From JBQTJN01 sp052387095 (lineage in GTDB: Bacteria; Pseudomonadota; Alphaproteobacteria; Micavibrionales; Micavibrionaceae): a stretch of 64,000 nt of DNA. This document shows positions 57,583-64,000 of this stretch, piece after piece. Location: NCBI GenBank assembly GCA_052387095.1, contig JBQTJN010000018.1:1-64000 (forward strand), given 5' to 3'. Numbering within the stretch: the stretch's first letter is position 1; each line of letters begins with the position of its first letter. Below the pieces are notes generated by a model. The model was not told where the DNA came from. It was given only the letters and a program-made list of their open reading frames with translations, and searched no databases. The position numbers were made by a program, and so were the translations under genes.

Positions 57583-58809
57583 TCAGCCAATCACCCCTTC
57601 TGAACGGTCCTGCAGCGGCGGGGTGCGGCGTTTGCGTGTCATTTCGATCAGCCCCGCGCCTGTGCGGCCGTGAATCTGGATCGTGCAGGGATCCTTCAGA
57701 ATGGCTTTTTCCAGCGCCGCCAGCACTTCGCCTTCATCTTTTTTCCCCTGGAATTTCAGGAAATCGATCGCGATAATGCCGCCGGTGTTGCGCAGGCGTA
57801 TCTGCCGCGCGATTTCCTGTGCTGCCTCGACATTGACGGCCAAATGTGAGCGTTTGTCGCCGCCCTTATTGACGTCGATGGCCGTCAGCGCGGCCGCGTG
57901 CTGGACGATAATATTGCCGCCGCTTTGCAACAAATCGTAAGGCTGAAACAGGTCTTCGATCTGGCCAATAATATCGCGGTAATGAAACAACGCCATATCG
58001 TCTTCTGCGTCCGGCAATTCGATGGGCGTTATTTTCGTGACGAGATCGGGCGCAAAAACCGAGCACCAGTCTTCTGCCATCGTAAAATGATCCATCGTGA
58101 CGATTTCAATGCGGTCTATACGTTGGCTGGCCTGATCACTGAGTGTGCGCTGGATCGCATCCGGCCCCTGCGCCACCAGCGCGGGCTTCACGCCCCTGAA
58201 CTTCTTTTGAATCCCTTCCCAAAAGCCGTGCAGAATATTGCCTTCGCGTTTCAGAATTTCCGTCTGCATGTCGGCAGCGGAGGAGCGCAGAATGCAGCCT
58301 TCAATCTCTTCCATTTCCTCCAGCATTTTCTGCAGCTGCCGGCGCAACGTTTTATCGCGGATGCGCTGCGACACGCGATTTGTGTCAATCATGGCGCAGA
58401 AAATCATGTACCGGCCGGGCAGGGTAATATCCATGCTCATCTGCGGCACCTTGCTTTCGCCGTACCAGTATTCGTCATGCTCTTTCGGGATATAAACGCT
58501 CTTCGCCTGCACCGCGATCATGGCGCCCGGTTTGAAAAGCTTGCCGATGGCTTTATCGCCGCCTTTGTGGATCTCGCCTTTTTTATCGCGGATCCGCACA
58601 TCTTTATTATAGAGAATGCCGGTATTCTTGCCGTCGAGATCGAGGAACAAGGCGTCCAGCGCCGGGTCGATCGTTTTCACCTTCGCCCAGTAAATCGAGC
58701 CCCAGCGCACATCTTCGTGAATAGGATCGATCTCAAGCCCTTCGAGGCGTCCGTCCTGCAGGGCGGCAACCCACAAACTTCCTTCAGATTCCTCGATTAA
58801 AATATCCAA
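57583..58809 (-). CDS. rng: ribonuclease E/G (RNase G type)
   Basis: A 408-residue endoribonuclease of the RNase E/G family without a long C-terminal scaffold, so RNase G-like. An S1-like N-terminal domain (VKTIDPALDALFLDLDG) is followed by the catalytic core with TAIDVNKGGDKR and IDFLKFQGKKDEGEVL (Asp residues that bind Mg). It matures 16S rRNA and degrades mRNA. It comes after infA; maf, often found between them, is absent. Confidence 0.92.
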   Translation of the reverse strand: MDILIEESEGSLWVAALQDGRLEGLEIDPIHEDVRWGSIYWAKVKTIDPALDALFLDLDGKNTGILYNKDVRIRDKKGEIHKGGDKAIGKLFKPGAMIAVQAKSVYIPKEHDEYWYGESKVPQMSMDITLPGRYMIFCAMIDTNRVSQRIRDKTLRRQLQKMLEEMEEIEGCILRSSAADMQTEILKREGNILHGFWEGIQKKFRGVKPALVAQGPDAIQRTLSDQASQRIDRIEIVTMDHFTMAEDWCSVFAPDLVTKITPIELPDAEDDMALFHYRDIIGQIEDLFQPYDLLQSGGNIIVQHAAALTAIDVNKGGDKRSHLAVNVEAAQEIARQIRLRNTGGIIAIDFLKFQGKKDEGEVLAALEKAILKDPCTIQIHGRTGAGLIEMTRKRRTPPLQDRSEGVIG

Positions 58810-58837
58810 GATAGGATCTCCGAATCTTGGAATCTTC

Positions 58838-58900
58838 GAATCTCGGAATTCAGAAATCTCAAATTTTCCGGGTTTCCGAGTTTCTGAGATTCCGGGATTC
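58838..58900. repeat. imperfect long inverted repeat between rng and infA
   Basis: Two 23-nt arms (58838-58860 and 58878-58900) are imperfect reverse complements around a 17-nt centre. The left arm also repeats the pattern CGAATCT-GGAAT found just before it at 58816-58832. It would form a hairpin in the infA-rng transcript. It is unlike the CGTCATTGCG family in this window. Confidence 0.65.
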
Positions 58901-58907
58901 TGCTCAT

Positions 58908-59126
58908 CTATTTTTCACGGAAAATAATGCGGCCCTTGGAAAGATCGTAGGGTGTCATTTCAACAACAACGGAATCGCCCTGCAAAACGCGGATGCGGTT
59001 CTTGCGCATTTTACCGGCAGTGTGCGCGAGGATCTCGTGCTCGTTTTCAAGCTTGACGCGGAACATGGCGTTCGGGAGAATTTCCGTCACGACGCCTTTA
59101 AATTCAATAAGGTCTTCTTTGGGCAT
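58908..59126 (-). CDS. infA: translation initiation factor IF-1
   Basis: A 72-residue S1-like OB-fold protein starting [13 protein letters not shown], with the standard [21 protein letters not shown] core and a final [10 protein letters not shown]-1 binds the ribosomal A site in initiation. It is the usual length. Confidence 0.97.
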   Translation of the reverse strand: MPKEDLIEFKGVVTEILPNAMFRVKLENEHEILAHTAGKMRKNRIRVLQGDSVVVEMTPYDLSKGRIIFREK

Positions 59127-59204
59127 TCAAAATCCTTGTTTAATCTCAACAGACTTTATAAAGAAATGGCGCAAAAAATCAATCCGGTTCTTGCGGGAGG
59201 GGCT

Positions 59205-59858
59205 TTAAGCCGCCGCATCCCTGAATTTGCCGATCCAGACACGCAGGCGCGCGCCATCGGTCTTGAAGGCGCTGCGGTTAACCACAAGCCTTGAAGACAC
59301 ATCGAGAATCGTACGGACCTCGCGCAGGCCATGGGCCTCCAACGTCTTTCCGGTGGAAACGAGATCGATAATGCAGGGCGCGATACCAAGCGACGGCGCA
59401 ATCTCCATCGCCCCGCCGAGGAGGACACATTCCGCCTGGATGCCTGAACGGGCAAAGTGCCGCGCCGTCAGATTCGGATATTTTGTCGCTACGCGGATAT
59501 GGCTGAGTTTTTTGAAATCCTGCAAAGACTCGTTTGTCACCGCAACAGACAAACGGCAGATGCCGATTTTCAGATCGACCGGCGCGTAGATCTCGGAGTA
59601 ATCGAATTCCTCCAGCACATCGCTGCCTGCAACGCCCAGCTGCGCGCCGCCATAAGCGACAAAGGTCGCGGCATCGAACGAGCGTACGCGGATAATATCG
59701 AGCTCTTCATAATTGGTGGTGAAGCGCAACTTGCGGCTATGTTCGTTGAAAAAATCAGCCTCCGGACACAACCCGCATTTTTCGAAGAGGGGCCGGATTT
59801 CCTCGAAGATGCGGCCTTTCGGCAGGGCAAGAATGATTTTTTGAGACGATGAAGACAT
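59205..59858 (-). CDS. hisG: ATP phosphoribosyltransferase, short form HisG
   Basis: A 217-residue catalytic subunit for the first step of histidine synthesis: ILALPKGRIFEE at the N-terminus, GVAGSDVLEE and the PRPP-binding IIDLVSTGKTLEAHGL. It lacks the C-terminal regulatory domain of the long form and therefore needs HisZ, encoded 22 kb away in this window. hisD, often next to hisG, is not here. It sits 15 bp from murA in the same direction. Confidence 0.95.
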   Translation of the reverse strand: MSSSSQKIILALPKGRIFEEIRPLFEKCGLCPEADFFNEHSRKLRFTTNYEELDIIRVRSFDAATFVAYGGAQLGVAGSDVLEEFDYSEIYAPVDLKIGICRLSVAVTNESLQDFKKLSHIRVATKYPNLTARHFARSGIQAECVLLGGAMEIAPSLGIAPCIIDLVSTGKTLEAHGLREVRTILDVSSRLVVNRSAFKTDGARLRVWIGKFRDAAA

Positions 59859-59873
59859 GGCTGCCTGATAATG

Positions 59874-61136
59874 TCAGTGTGTGATCAGGCTGATATCGGC
59901 ATTGCACGCGCCGAGTTTTTCCACCAGATTCTCATAGCCGCGCTCCAGGTGGTATATGCGGTTGATGACCGTCTCGCCTTCGGCGGCGAGGCCTGCCAGC
60001 ACCAGCGCAACTGAGGCGCGCAAATCCGTCGCCATCACTTCGGCGCCCGTAAGCTTTTCCACGCCGCGCACGATCGCCGAATTGCCGTGCACCGTGATAT
60101 TCGCACCCATGCGGCACAGTTCCGGCACATGCATGAACCGGTTTTCGAAAATCGTCTCCGTCACCATGCCCGCGCCCTCGGCGAGGGTGAGCATCGTCAT
60201 AAACTGCGCCTGCAGGTCCGTGGGAAAGCCCGGGTAGGGCTCCGTCATGATATCGGTGGCCTTTAATTTTGCGCCGTTGCGCGACACGACGATATCGGCG
60301 CCATCTTCCTCGACGCTGACGCCGGTTTTTTTTAAAAGCCCCGTCAGCGATGTCAGATGATCGAGCCGCGTGTTGGTCAGTCTCAATGTCCCGCCCGTTA
60401 ATGCTGCGGCGATCATATAGGTGCCGGTCTCAATCCGGTCCGCGAGAATAGGGTGCGTCGCGCCATTGAGTTTCTTTACACCCGTGATTTTAATTGTCGG
60501 CGTGCCGAGACCCTCAATCTTCGCGCCCATCTTGATCAGGCACTGGCCGAGATCTGTAATCTCCGGCTCGCATGCGGCATTCGCCAGAATCGTCTCACCC
60601 TCCGCAAGGCATGCCGCCATCATAAGGTTCTCTGTCGCGCCGACGGAGACTTTCGGGAATAAAATCTTCGCGCCCTTGAGCCCGCCCGGTGCTACTGCGT
60701 GAATATAGCCGCCCTCTAATGTGATTTTAGCGCCCATGGACTCAAACCCCTGTATATGCAGGTCTACCGGGCGTGTGCCGATGGCGCAGCCACCGGGCAG
60801 AGACACGACCGCCTCATGACAACGCGCCAGCAACGGGCCGAGCACGAGAATGCTGGTCCGCATTTTACGCACGAGATCATAAGGCGCGGTGTAGGTGAAA
60901 TTTTCCCTGGCATTGAGCGTGATATTTTTTCCGCCGCGCGCAACTGTGCATCCCAAATGTTCGAGCAAATCCGTTTGTGATTTTATATCGCGCAAAGCAT
61001 TCGGCGCATTTTCTAGATGCAAATCGCCATCCGTCAGCAGCGCCGCGCACATAAGTTTGAGCGCTGCATTTTTCGCGCCGCTGATTTCGATGGTGCCGTT
61101 GAGTTTTTTGCCGCCGACAATTTTAATCTTGTCCAT
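59874..61136 (-). CDS. murA: UDP-N-acetylglucosamine 1-carboxyvinyltransferase MurA
   Basis: A 420-residue enzyme for the first committed step of peptidoglycan synthesis. Start [20 protein letters not shown], with the active Lys22-Asn23 in AKNAALKL and the catalytic Cys117 in [14 protein letters not shown], the fosfomycin target. A 51-residue in-frame extension lies inside dcd and was not used. Confidence 0.97.
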   Translation of the reverse strand: MDKIKIVGGKKLNGTIEISGAKNAALKLMCAALLTDGDLHLENAPNALRDIKSQTDLLEHLGCTVARGGKNITLNARENFTYTAPYDLVRKMRTSILVLGPLLARCHEAVVSLPGGCAIGTRPVDLHIQGFESMGAKITLEGGYIHAVAPGGLKGAKILFPKVSVGATENLMMAACLAEGETILANAACEPEITDLGQCLIKMGAKIEGLGTPTIKITGVKKLNGATHPILADRIETGTYMIAAALTGGTLRLTNTRLDHLTSLTGLLKKTGVSVEEDGADIVVSRNGAKLKATDIMTEPYPGFPTDLQAQFMTMLTLAEGAGMVTETIFENRFMHVPELCRMGANITVHGNSAIVRGVEKLTGAEVMATDLRASVALVLAGLAAEGETVINRIYHLERGYENLVEKLGACNADISLITH

Positions 61137-61173
61137 GCCGGCGCTTTTACCGACACTTTCCGCGCTCACAGCA

Positions 61174-61791
61174 TCATAACTTTGGGAGCGTGACTCCGCG
61201 CTGTCCCATGTATTTCCCGGCGCGGTCGGCGTAGCTTGTTTCACAGGCGCTGCTTCCTTTAAAAAATAAAAACTGGGCAATGCCTTCATTGGCGTAAACC
61301 CGCGCGGGCAGGGGCGTGGTGTTGGAGATCTCCAGCGTCACATGGCCTTCCCAGCCCGGCTCCAGCGGCGTGACATTCACGATCAGGCCGCAACGCGCAT
61401 AAGTGCTTTTGCCGAGGCATATCACTAGCACATCCTCCGGCACGCGGAAATACTCAACCGTGTGCGTCAGCACGAAACTGTTGGGCGGGATCACGCAGAT
61501 ATCGGTGGTACGGTCGACAAAGCTCTGGTGCGAGAAATCCTTAGGGTCGACTAAGGCATTGTCGACATTAGTGAAAATCTTGAAGGCCCGAGCCGCGCGG
61601 GCGTCATAGCCAAACGAGGAAAGCCCATAGGAAATCACGCCCTCCCTTGTCTGTTTCTCGACAAAGGGCTCGATCATGCCTTGGTTCTGCGCAAGAAACC
61701 GTATTTCATGGTCGGGCAGAAGACCCGGCACAGGATTGCCACTGGAAAGTTCCTTTTCAGGTTGCTCTTTTTCTTTAAGTTTCTGCATCAT
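61174..61791 (-). CDS. dcd: dCTP deaminase
   Basis: A 205-residue enzyme deaminating dCTP to dUTP. Motifs: [11 protein letters not shown] near 55, [32 protein letters not shown] with the catalytic Glu, then the C-terminal [13 protein letters not shown]. The first ~20 residues are an extra charged tail; a later start is possible. The ATG overlaps the stop of the small ORF at 61788-61904 (ATGA). Confidence 0.95.
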   Translation of the reverse strand: MMQKLKEKEQPEKELSSGNPVPGLLPDHEIRFLAQNQGMIEPFVEKQTREGVISYGLSSFGYDARAARAFKIFTNVDNALVDPKDFSHQSFVDRTTDICVIPPNSFVLTHTVEYFRVPEDVLVICLGKSTYARCGLIVNVTPLEPGWEGHVTLEISNTTPLPARVYANEGIAQFLFFKGSSACETSYADRAGKYMGQRGVTLPKL

Positions 61792-61904
61792 TTCACCGTT
61801 TTCTTCTCTTTTTCGGCCGCGCCCTTGTCTTTGCGGCGCTTCAAATTGTCTTTAAGCGCGTTTGAGCGCTTGTCCTGCTTGATCTGCTTCTGGTTTTTAA
61901 CCAT
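61788..61904 (-). CDS. small basic protein (38 aa), upstream of dcd
   Basis: A 38-codon ORF starting [17 protein letters not shown], rich in Lys/Arg/Glu, with [11 protein letters not shown] in the centre. Its TGA overlaps the dcd ATG by 4 nt in the ATGA form. Similar short basic proteins with an N-L-x-R-R-K core occur next to murA in other alphaproteobacteria; function unknown. Confidence 0.65.
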   Translation of the reverse strand: MVKNQKQIKQDKRSNALKDNLKRRKDKGAAEKEKKTVK

Positions 61905-61946
61905 GGAATCTCCGGAATCTCCCGGAAACTATAGGCAAAAAGCGGC

Positions 61947-62019
61947 GTGACAGGGAAGGGGTTTTATTGTAGTTTGCACCCGCTTTGGGGATATTATGCC
62001 CGAATGTCCACCGTCATCG
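61947..62019 (+). promoter_or_regulatory. duplicated tRNA upstream region, left copy
   Basis: GTGACAG (61947-61953), 12 bp, then ATTGTAGTTT (61966-61975) recurs with the same spacing at 62952-62980, before the intact tRNA-Thr. In this left copy TTGTAG and TATTAT (61992-61997) are 19 bp apart and could form a weak promoter. This may be the original tRNA-Thr promoter. Confidence 0.5.
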
Positions 62020-62055
62020 GCTGCCGTAGCTCAGTGGTACAGCACTCCCGTGGTA
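62020..62055 (+). pseudogene. 5' half of tRNA-Thr, decayed duplicate
   Basis: This 36-nt segment matches the 5' part of the tRNA-Thr at 63002-63037 with 34 of 36 identical bases. One change (62040) breaks the D-stem and one (62050) alters the anticodon-loop start. Similarity ends at the anticodon loop, exactly at the intron insertion point of the intact gene; no 3' half follows. It reads as the left junction of an inserted segment. Confidence 0.85.
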
Positions 62056-62102
62056 CACGCTGCTATCAGATTGGCAATCAGGTTAGCTGTACAAGCCAGT
62101 AA

Positions 62103-62423
62103 TTAGGCTGAAACAGTTTCGAGCATACCTCTTTTTTCACCGTTAGGCTTAGTGACTCGAATTTGTATGTTTCTATCTAGATGGAGTAGAAAAGAAAATA
62201 ATCTATCGAGTGTAAAGCCTTTTAATTGTCCTGCTTTGAGTTTGGATATATCAGGCTGTGCTGCTCCAATAAGGCTAGCCGCTTCTTTTTGAGTGAGCTT
62301 ACGTTGCTCAATAATCTTTATAACTTGCATGGCAAGATCAGCCTTTGCCTGATATTCAACTGGATTATCAAAGCCAAGGTCTTCAAATACGTTCCCTGAA
62401 CCTCTTGTAATTTTCTCTTTCAT
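62103..62423 (-). CDS. XRE-type antitoxin (HigA-like)
   Basis: A 106-residue DNA-binding protein: helix-turn-helix at ~45-70 (KLTQKEAASLIGAAQPDISKL), then LKGFTLDRLFSFLLHLDRNI, typical of COG5606/HigA-like antitoxins. It lies 31 bp downstream of the toxin gene on the same strand, the toxin-first order of higBA modules. It would neutralise the toxin and bind the palindromic operators upstream. The region is AT-rich relative to the chromosome. Confidence 0.88.
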   Translation of the reverse strand: MKEKITRGSGNVFEDLGFDNPVEYQAKADLAMQVIKIIEQRKLTQKEAASLIGAAQPDISKLKAGQLKGFTLDRLFSFLLHLDRNIQIRVTKPNGEKRGMLETVSA

Positions 62424-62454
62424 CTTTTGCTCCTATGCTGCTAATTTAACGCTC

Positions 62455-62826
62455 TTATTTCTTTTTAACTTCTTTGCTATCTTCTAATGCTAACTTCAAA
62501 CGCCTCTTAATCAGTTCCACATCTTTCGGCGGGGTCTTTATTCCGCTTTTAGATTTCTTCTGGAAGCAATGCAGGACATAAATTTTATCCTTCAGCTTCG
62601 CTATATAGACAGCTCTGTAAGTATTGCCGTCGTGGTTCTCCTTCAGTTCATAAACTCCGCTTAACTCTTTTCCCTTCATTGACTTGGCCGAGCGCGGCAT
62701 TTCCCCAAACTGGACTTGATGAAGCTCGAACCCAAAAGTTTGCTTAACTGCATCGGGGAAGGCTTTCAGGTCTGCCAGTGACGAGCCAACCCAGTCTATT
62801 AGCTTTTCTTTTGGCCTTTTATCCAT
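62455..62826 (-). CDS. RelE/HigB-like toxin (phage Gp49-like, DUF891)
   Basis: A 123-residue basic protein: WVGSSLADLKAFPDAVKQTFG near the N-terminus, GVYELKENHDGNTYRAVYIAKL, VLHCFQKKSKSGIKTPPKDVELIKRRL, all typical of the DUF891 toxin family, ribosome-dependent mRNA interferases. ATG 62826 is chosen; a TTG 15 bp earlier would lie within the first operator. Confidence 0.88.
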   Translation of the reverse strand: MDKRPKEKLIDWVGSSLADLKAFPDAVKQTFGFELHQVQFGEMPRSAKSMKGKELSGVYELKENHDGNTYRAVYIAKLKDKIYVLHCFQKKSKSGIKTPPKDVELIKRRLKLALEDSKEVKKK

Positions 62827-62833
62827 AGCTATA

Positions 62834-62886
62834 TATAGCAAATCTACTATACCTTGTAAAGGTAAAAATATAGTAAATTTACTATA
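62834..62886 (-). promoter_or_regulatory. double palindromic operator of the toxin-antitoxin module
   Basis: TATAGTAAATTTACTATA at 62869-62886 is a perfect 18-bp palindrome. A related imperfect one, TATAGCAAATCTACTATA, is at 62834-62851, directly before the toxin ATG. Their centres are 35 bp apart. This is the layout of an autoregulated TA operator bound by the HTH antitoxin. Confidence 0.75.
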
Positions 62887-63001
62887 ACCAAGATAATGCT
62901 CTGTAAATCTAAATAACCTCTATGAAGCGGATTTATCTAAAGAAAAAAGGGGTGACAGCCTATAAAATATATTGTAGTTTTCCATCGATTTTAAGAAATA
63001 T

Positions 63002-63292
63002 GCTGCCGTAGCTCAGTGGTAGAGCACTCCCTTGGTATATTTTGCCTGCCTAATTAGGAAACTATTAGGATTAAACCGCTCAAAGTCGGGGAAACCTCCA
63101 AGTCTTAAATGACTCATGGCAATCCCGAGCCAAGCCCTGCAAAGGGAAGGTGTAGAGACTAGACGGGTGGTATCTAAGGCCGAAAGGCTAGGATAAAGGG
63201 ATAGTCCAGCCCACAAACACATGTACGTGGCGGTGAAAACCGTAGTGGGATGAAGGGAGAGGTCGAGAGTTCAATCCTCTCTGGCAGCACCA
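63002..63292 (+). tRNA. tRNA-Thr (GGU) interrupted by a group I intron
   Basis: Exon 1 is 63002-63036 and exon 2 is 63253-63292. Joined they give a perfect 75-nt cloverleaf: acceptor GCTGCCG/TGGCAGC, D-arm GCTC/GAGC, anticodon stem CTCCC/GGGAG, loop TTGGTAA (anticodon GGT), 5-nt variable loop, T-arm GAGAG/CTCTC, discriminator A, encoded CCA. The sequence is close to bacterial tRNA-Thr(GGU). The intron sits between positions 36 and 37. No second copy of this tRNA is in the window. Confidence 0.93.
63037..63252 (+). ncRNA. group I intron (IC3-like) in tRNA-Thr anticodon loop
   Basis: 216 nt. Core elements match known tRNA group I introns: GGCAATCCCGAGCCAAGC (63118-63135, P4/J region), GAAGGTGTAGAGACTAGACG (63146-63165) with P7 strand GACTA at 63157-63161, pairing with TAGTC at 63202-63206, and a GAAA-capped helix GCC/GGC at 63179-63188. 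P9 helices with another GAAA loop (63231-63242) follow. U63036 at the 5' site can form the required U-G pair with the nearby GCC, and the intron ends in G63252. It has no ORF. Confidence 0.92.
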
Positions 63293-63442
63293 TTTCAATC
63301 TTGAAATCCACTGATTGCCGGAGTTTGCCGCAAGGTCAGGGCGATATTTTGGCATTATTCTTTATCCAGCATGGAACTTAAACGTCCCAAGATCATTAGA
63401 TTTATGATTTTTATCAAACATTTCACAAACAGGAGACGTTCT

Positions 63443-63517
63443 ATGAATCAGATTATCTATCTTGTGGGGCTCGTTGTGGTCGTCCTCGCTGTATTGTCCT
63501 TTGTCGGCATTCATTAA
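63443..63517 (+). CDS. 24-residue membrane microprotein
   Basis: ATG to TAA encodes MNQIIYLVGLVVVVLAVLSF plus four residues: a single hydrophobic helix. AGGAG lies 7 bp upstream. Its stop overlaps the ribosome site TAAGGAGG of the next gene, so the two are a pair. Similar tiny membrane ORFs precede PhnA-like membrane proteins in other alphaproteobacteria (from memory); function unknown. The gap 63293-63442 before it shows nothing else. Confidence 0.7.
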   Translation: MNQIIYLVGLVVVVLAVLSFVGIH

Positions 63518-63528
63518 GGAGGTTTGGT

Positions 63529-64000
63529 ATGAGCACAGAATATATCAACGAACAGGGCAGAATATCCTATGTGGATGTTCCTGCCATATTGGGGGGCACC
63601 GTTCTGGCGCTTGCCATCTCTATTATACTCTCCAAGTTCGGTTCTGCAATCGGCCTTGCGATCTCGATTGATCACAACTGGACAGGTGACACGGCGCTGG
63701 CCGGCGTTATTGCAACGGGCATCTGGATTTTATGGATTCAGTTTCTGGCATCGCTAACCGGCGGTTATCTGAGCGGACGGATGCGCAGACCAGTCTCGGG
63801 CTCTGCGGTGCATGAACGCGAGATCCGCGATGGTGCGCACGGGCTGATGGTCTGGGCACTCTCGACTGTTGCGGTTGCAATAGGCGCGTCCCTTGTTACC
63901 GCTGTGGCGGCGTTCGTTCCATCATCCAACCCTGAAGAAGCTGCTGCGCTTTTGACGCAGACACCGGAAATGGTGGATATGACGCGTAACACCGCGATCA
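63529..64000 (+). CDS. PhnA-like multi-pass membrane protein (3' end outside window)
   Basis: 157 codons are visible and the frame is open to the right edge. Hydrophobic helices are at ~18-50 (AILGGTVLALAISIIL), ~60-85 and ~118-138 (GLMVWALSTVAVAIGASLV). GGYLSGRMRRP is typical of the membrane proteins labelled PhnA-like in alphaproteobacteria. The start is fixed by TAAGGAGG. Function is not known. Confidence 0.7.
   Translation, partial: MSTEYINEQGRISYVDVPAILGGTVLALAISIILSKFGSAIGLAISIDHNWTGDTALAGVIATGIWILWIQFLASLTGGYLSGRMRRPVSGSAVHEREIRDGAHGLMVWALSTVAVAIGASLVTAVAAFVPSSNPEEAAALLTQTPEMVDMTRNTAI

Noticed and set aside
61137..61289. 51-residue N-terminal extension of murA
   Set aside because: It overlaps the conserved C-terminus of dcd; MDKIKIVGG at 61136 is the family N-terminus.
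62056..62102. Remnant of a second group I intron after the broken tRNA half
   Set aside because: None of the core motifs (GAGCCAAGC, GAGACTAGACG) is present in the sequence after 62055.

Overview
The window is chromosomal DNA of an alphaproteobacterium of moderate GC (a little over 50% by eye). The evidence is gene content and order: a Caulobacter-type Tad/Cpa pilus locus with a CtrA-type box in front of flp and a CpdR-like receiver beside it; pal-cpoB-tilS-ftsH; the short HisG plus HisZ pair; dcd-murA-hisG-infA-rng-tRNA-Phe; and lpoA/rsmI/yraN/BON lipoprotein. The order and genus cannot be fixed from sequence alone. A Micavibrio- or Rhodospirillales-like lineage is only a guess.

Layout. 1-4.4 kb: 5' end of mnmA, an RluA-family synthase, a cysteine desulfurase-ferredoxin pair, an alpha/beta hydrolase and a peroxiredoxin. 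4.4-17.5 kb: a large AsmA-like envelope protein, an EamA transporter, tyrS/anmK (divergent), tsaC, a fatty-acid hydroxylase-like protein, ctlX, an M3 peptidase, and mnmD-mnmC as two overlapping genes. 17.5-29 kb: a WecA/MraY-type transferase, an AMIN lipoprotein, an EF-hand / ECF sigma / membrane protein / metal-sensor cluster resembling CnrH-CnrY-CnrX, trhO, a MscS channel with a TetR regulator, and the lpoA/rsmI/yraN/BON cluster. 29-38.4 kb: pal, cpoB, tilS, ftsH, a metallophosphoesterase, glmM, hisZ, purA. 38.5-52.2 kb: the complete Tad locus (tadE, tadF, tadG, flp, cpaA-F, tadB, tadC, and on the other strand tadD, a secretin-N-domain protein and a CpdR-like receiver). 52.2-61.9 kb: a glycosyltransferase, rluD, exoD, a DUF350 protein, tRNA-Phe, rng, infA, hisG, murA, dcd and a tiny basic ORF.

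The most unusual region is 61.9-63.3 kb. A tRNA-Thr(GGU) gene is interrupted in its anticodon loop by a 216-nt group I intron whose core resembles the IC3 introns of Azoarcus tRNA-Ile and cyanobacterial tRNA-Leu. About 1 kb upstream lies a decayed copy of exactly the 5' half of the same tRNA, and between the two copies sits an AT-rich HigB/HigA-like toxin-antitoxin module with a double palindromic operator. This looks like a small element that entered at the anticodon loop and rebuilt the 5' half of an essential tRNA.

Two other themes stand out. Many translation-fidelity genes occur together (mnmA, mnmD, mnmC, tsaC, tilS, trhO, rsmI, rluD, tyrS). A 91-97 bp terminal-inverted repeat beginning CGTCATTGCG is present three times between genes.
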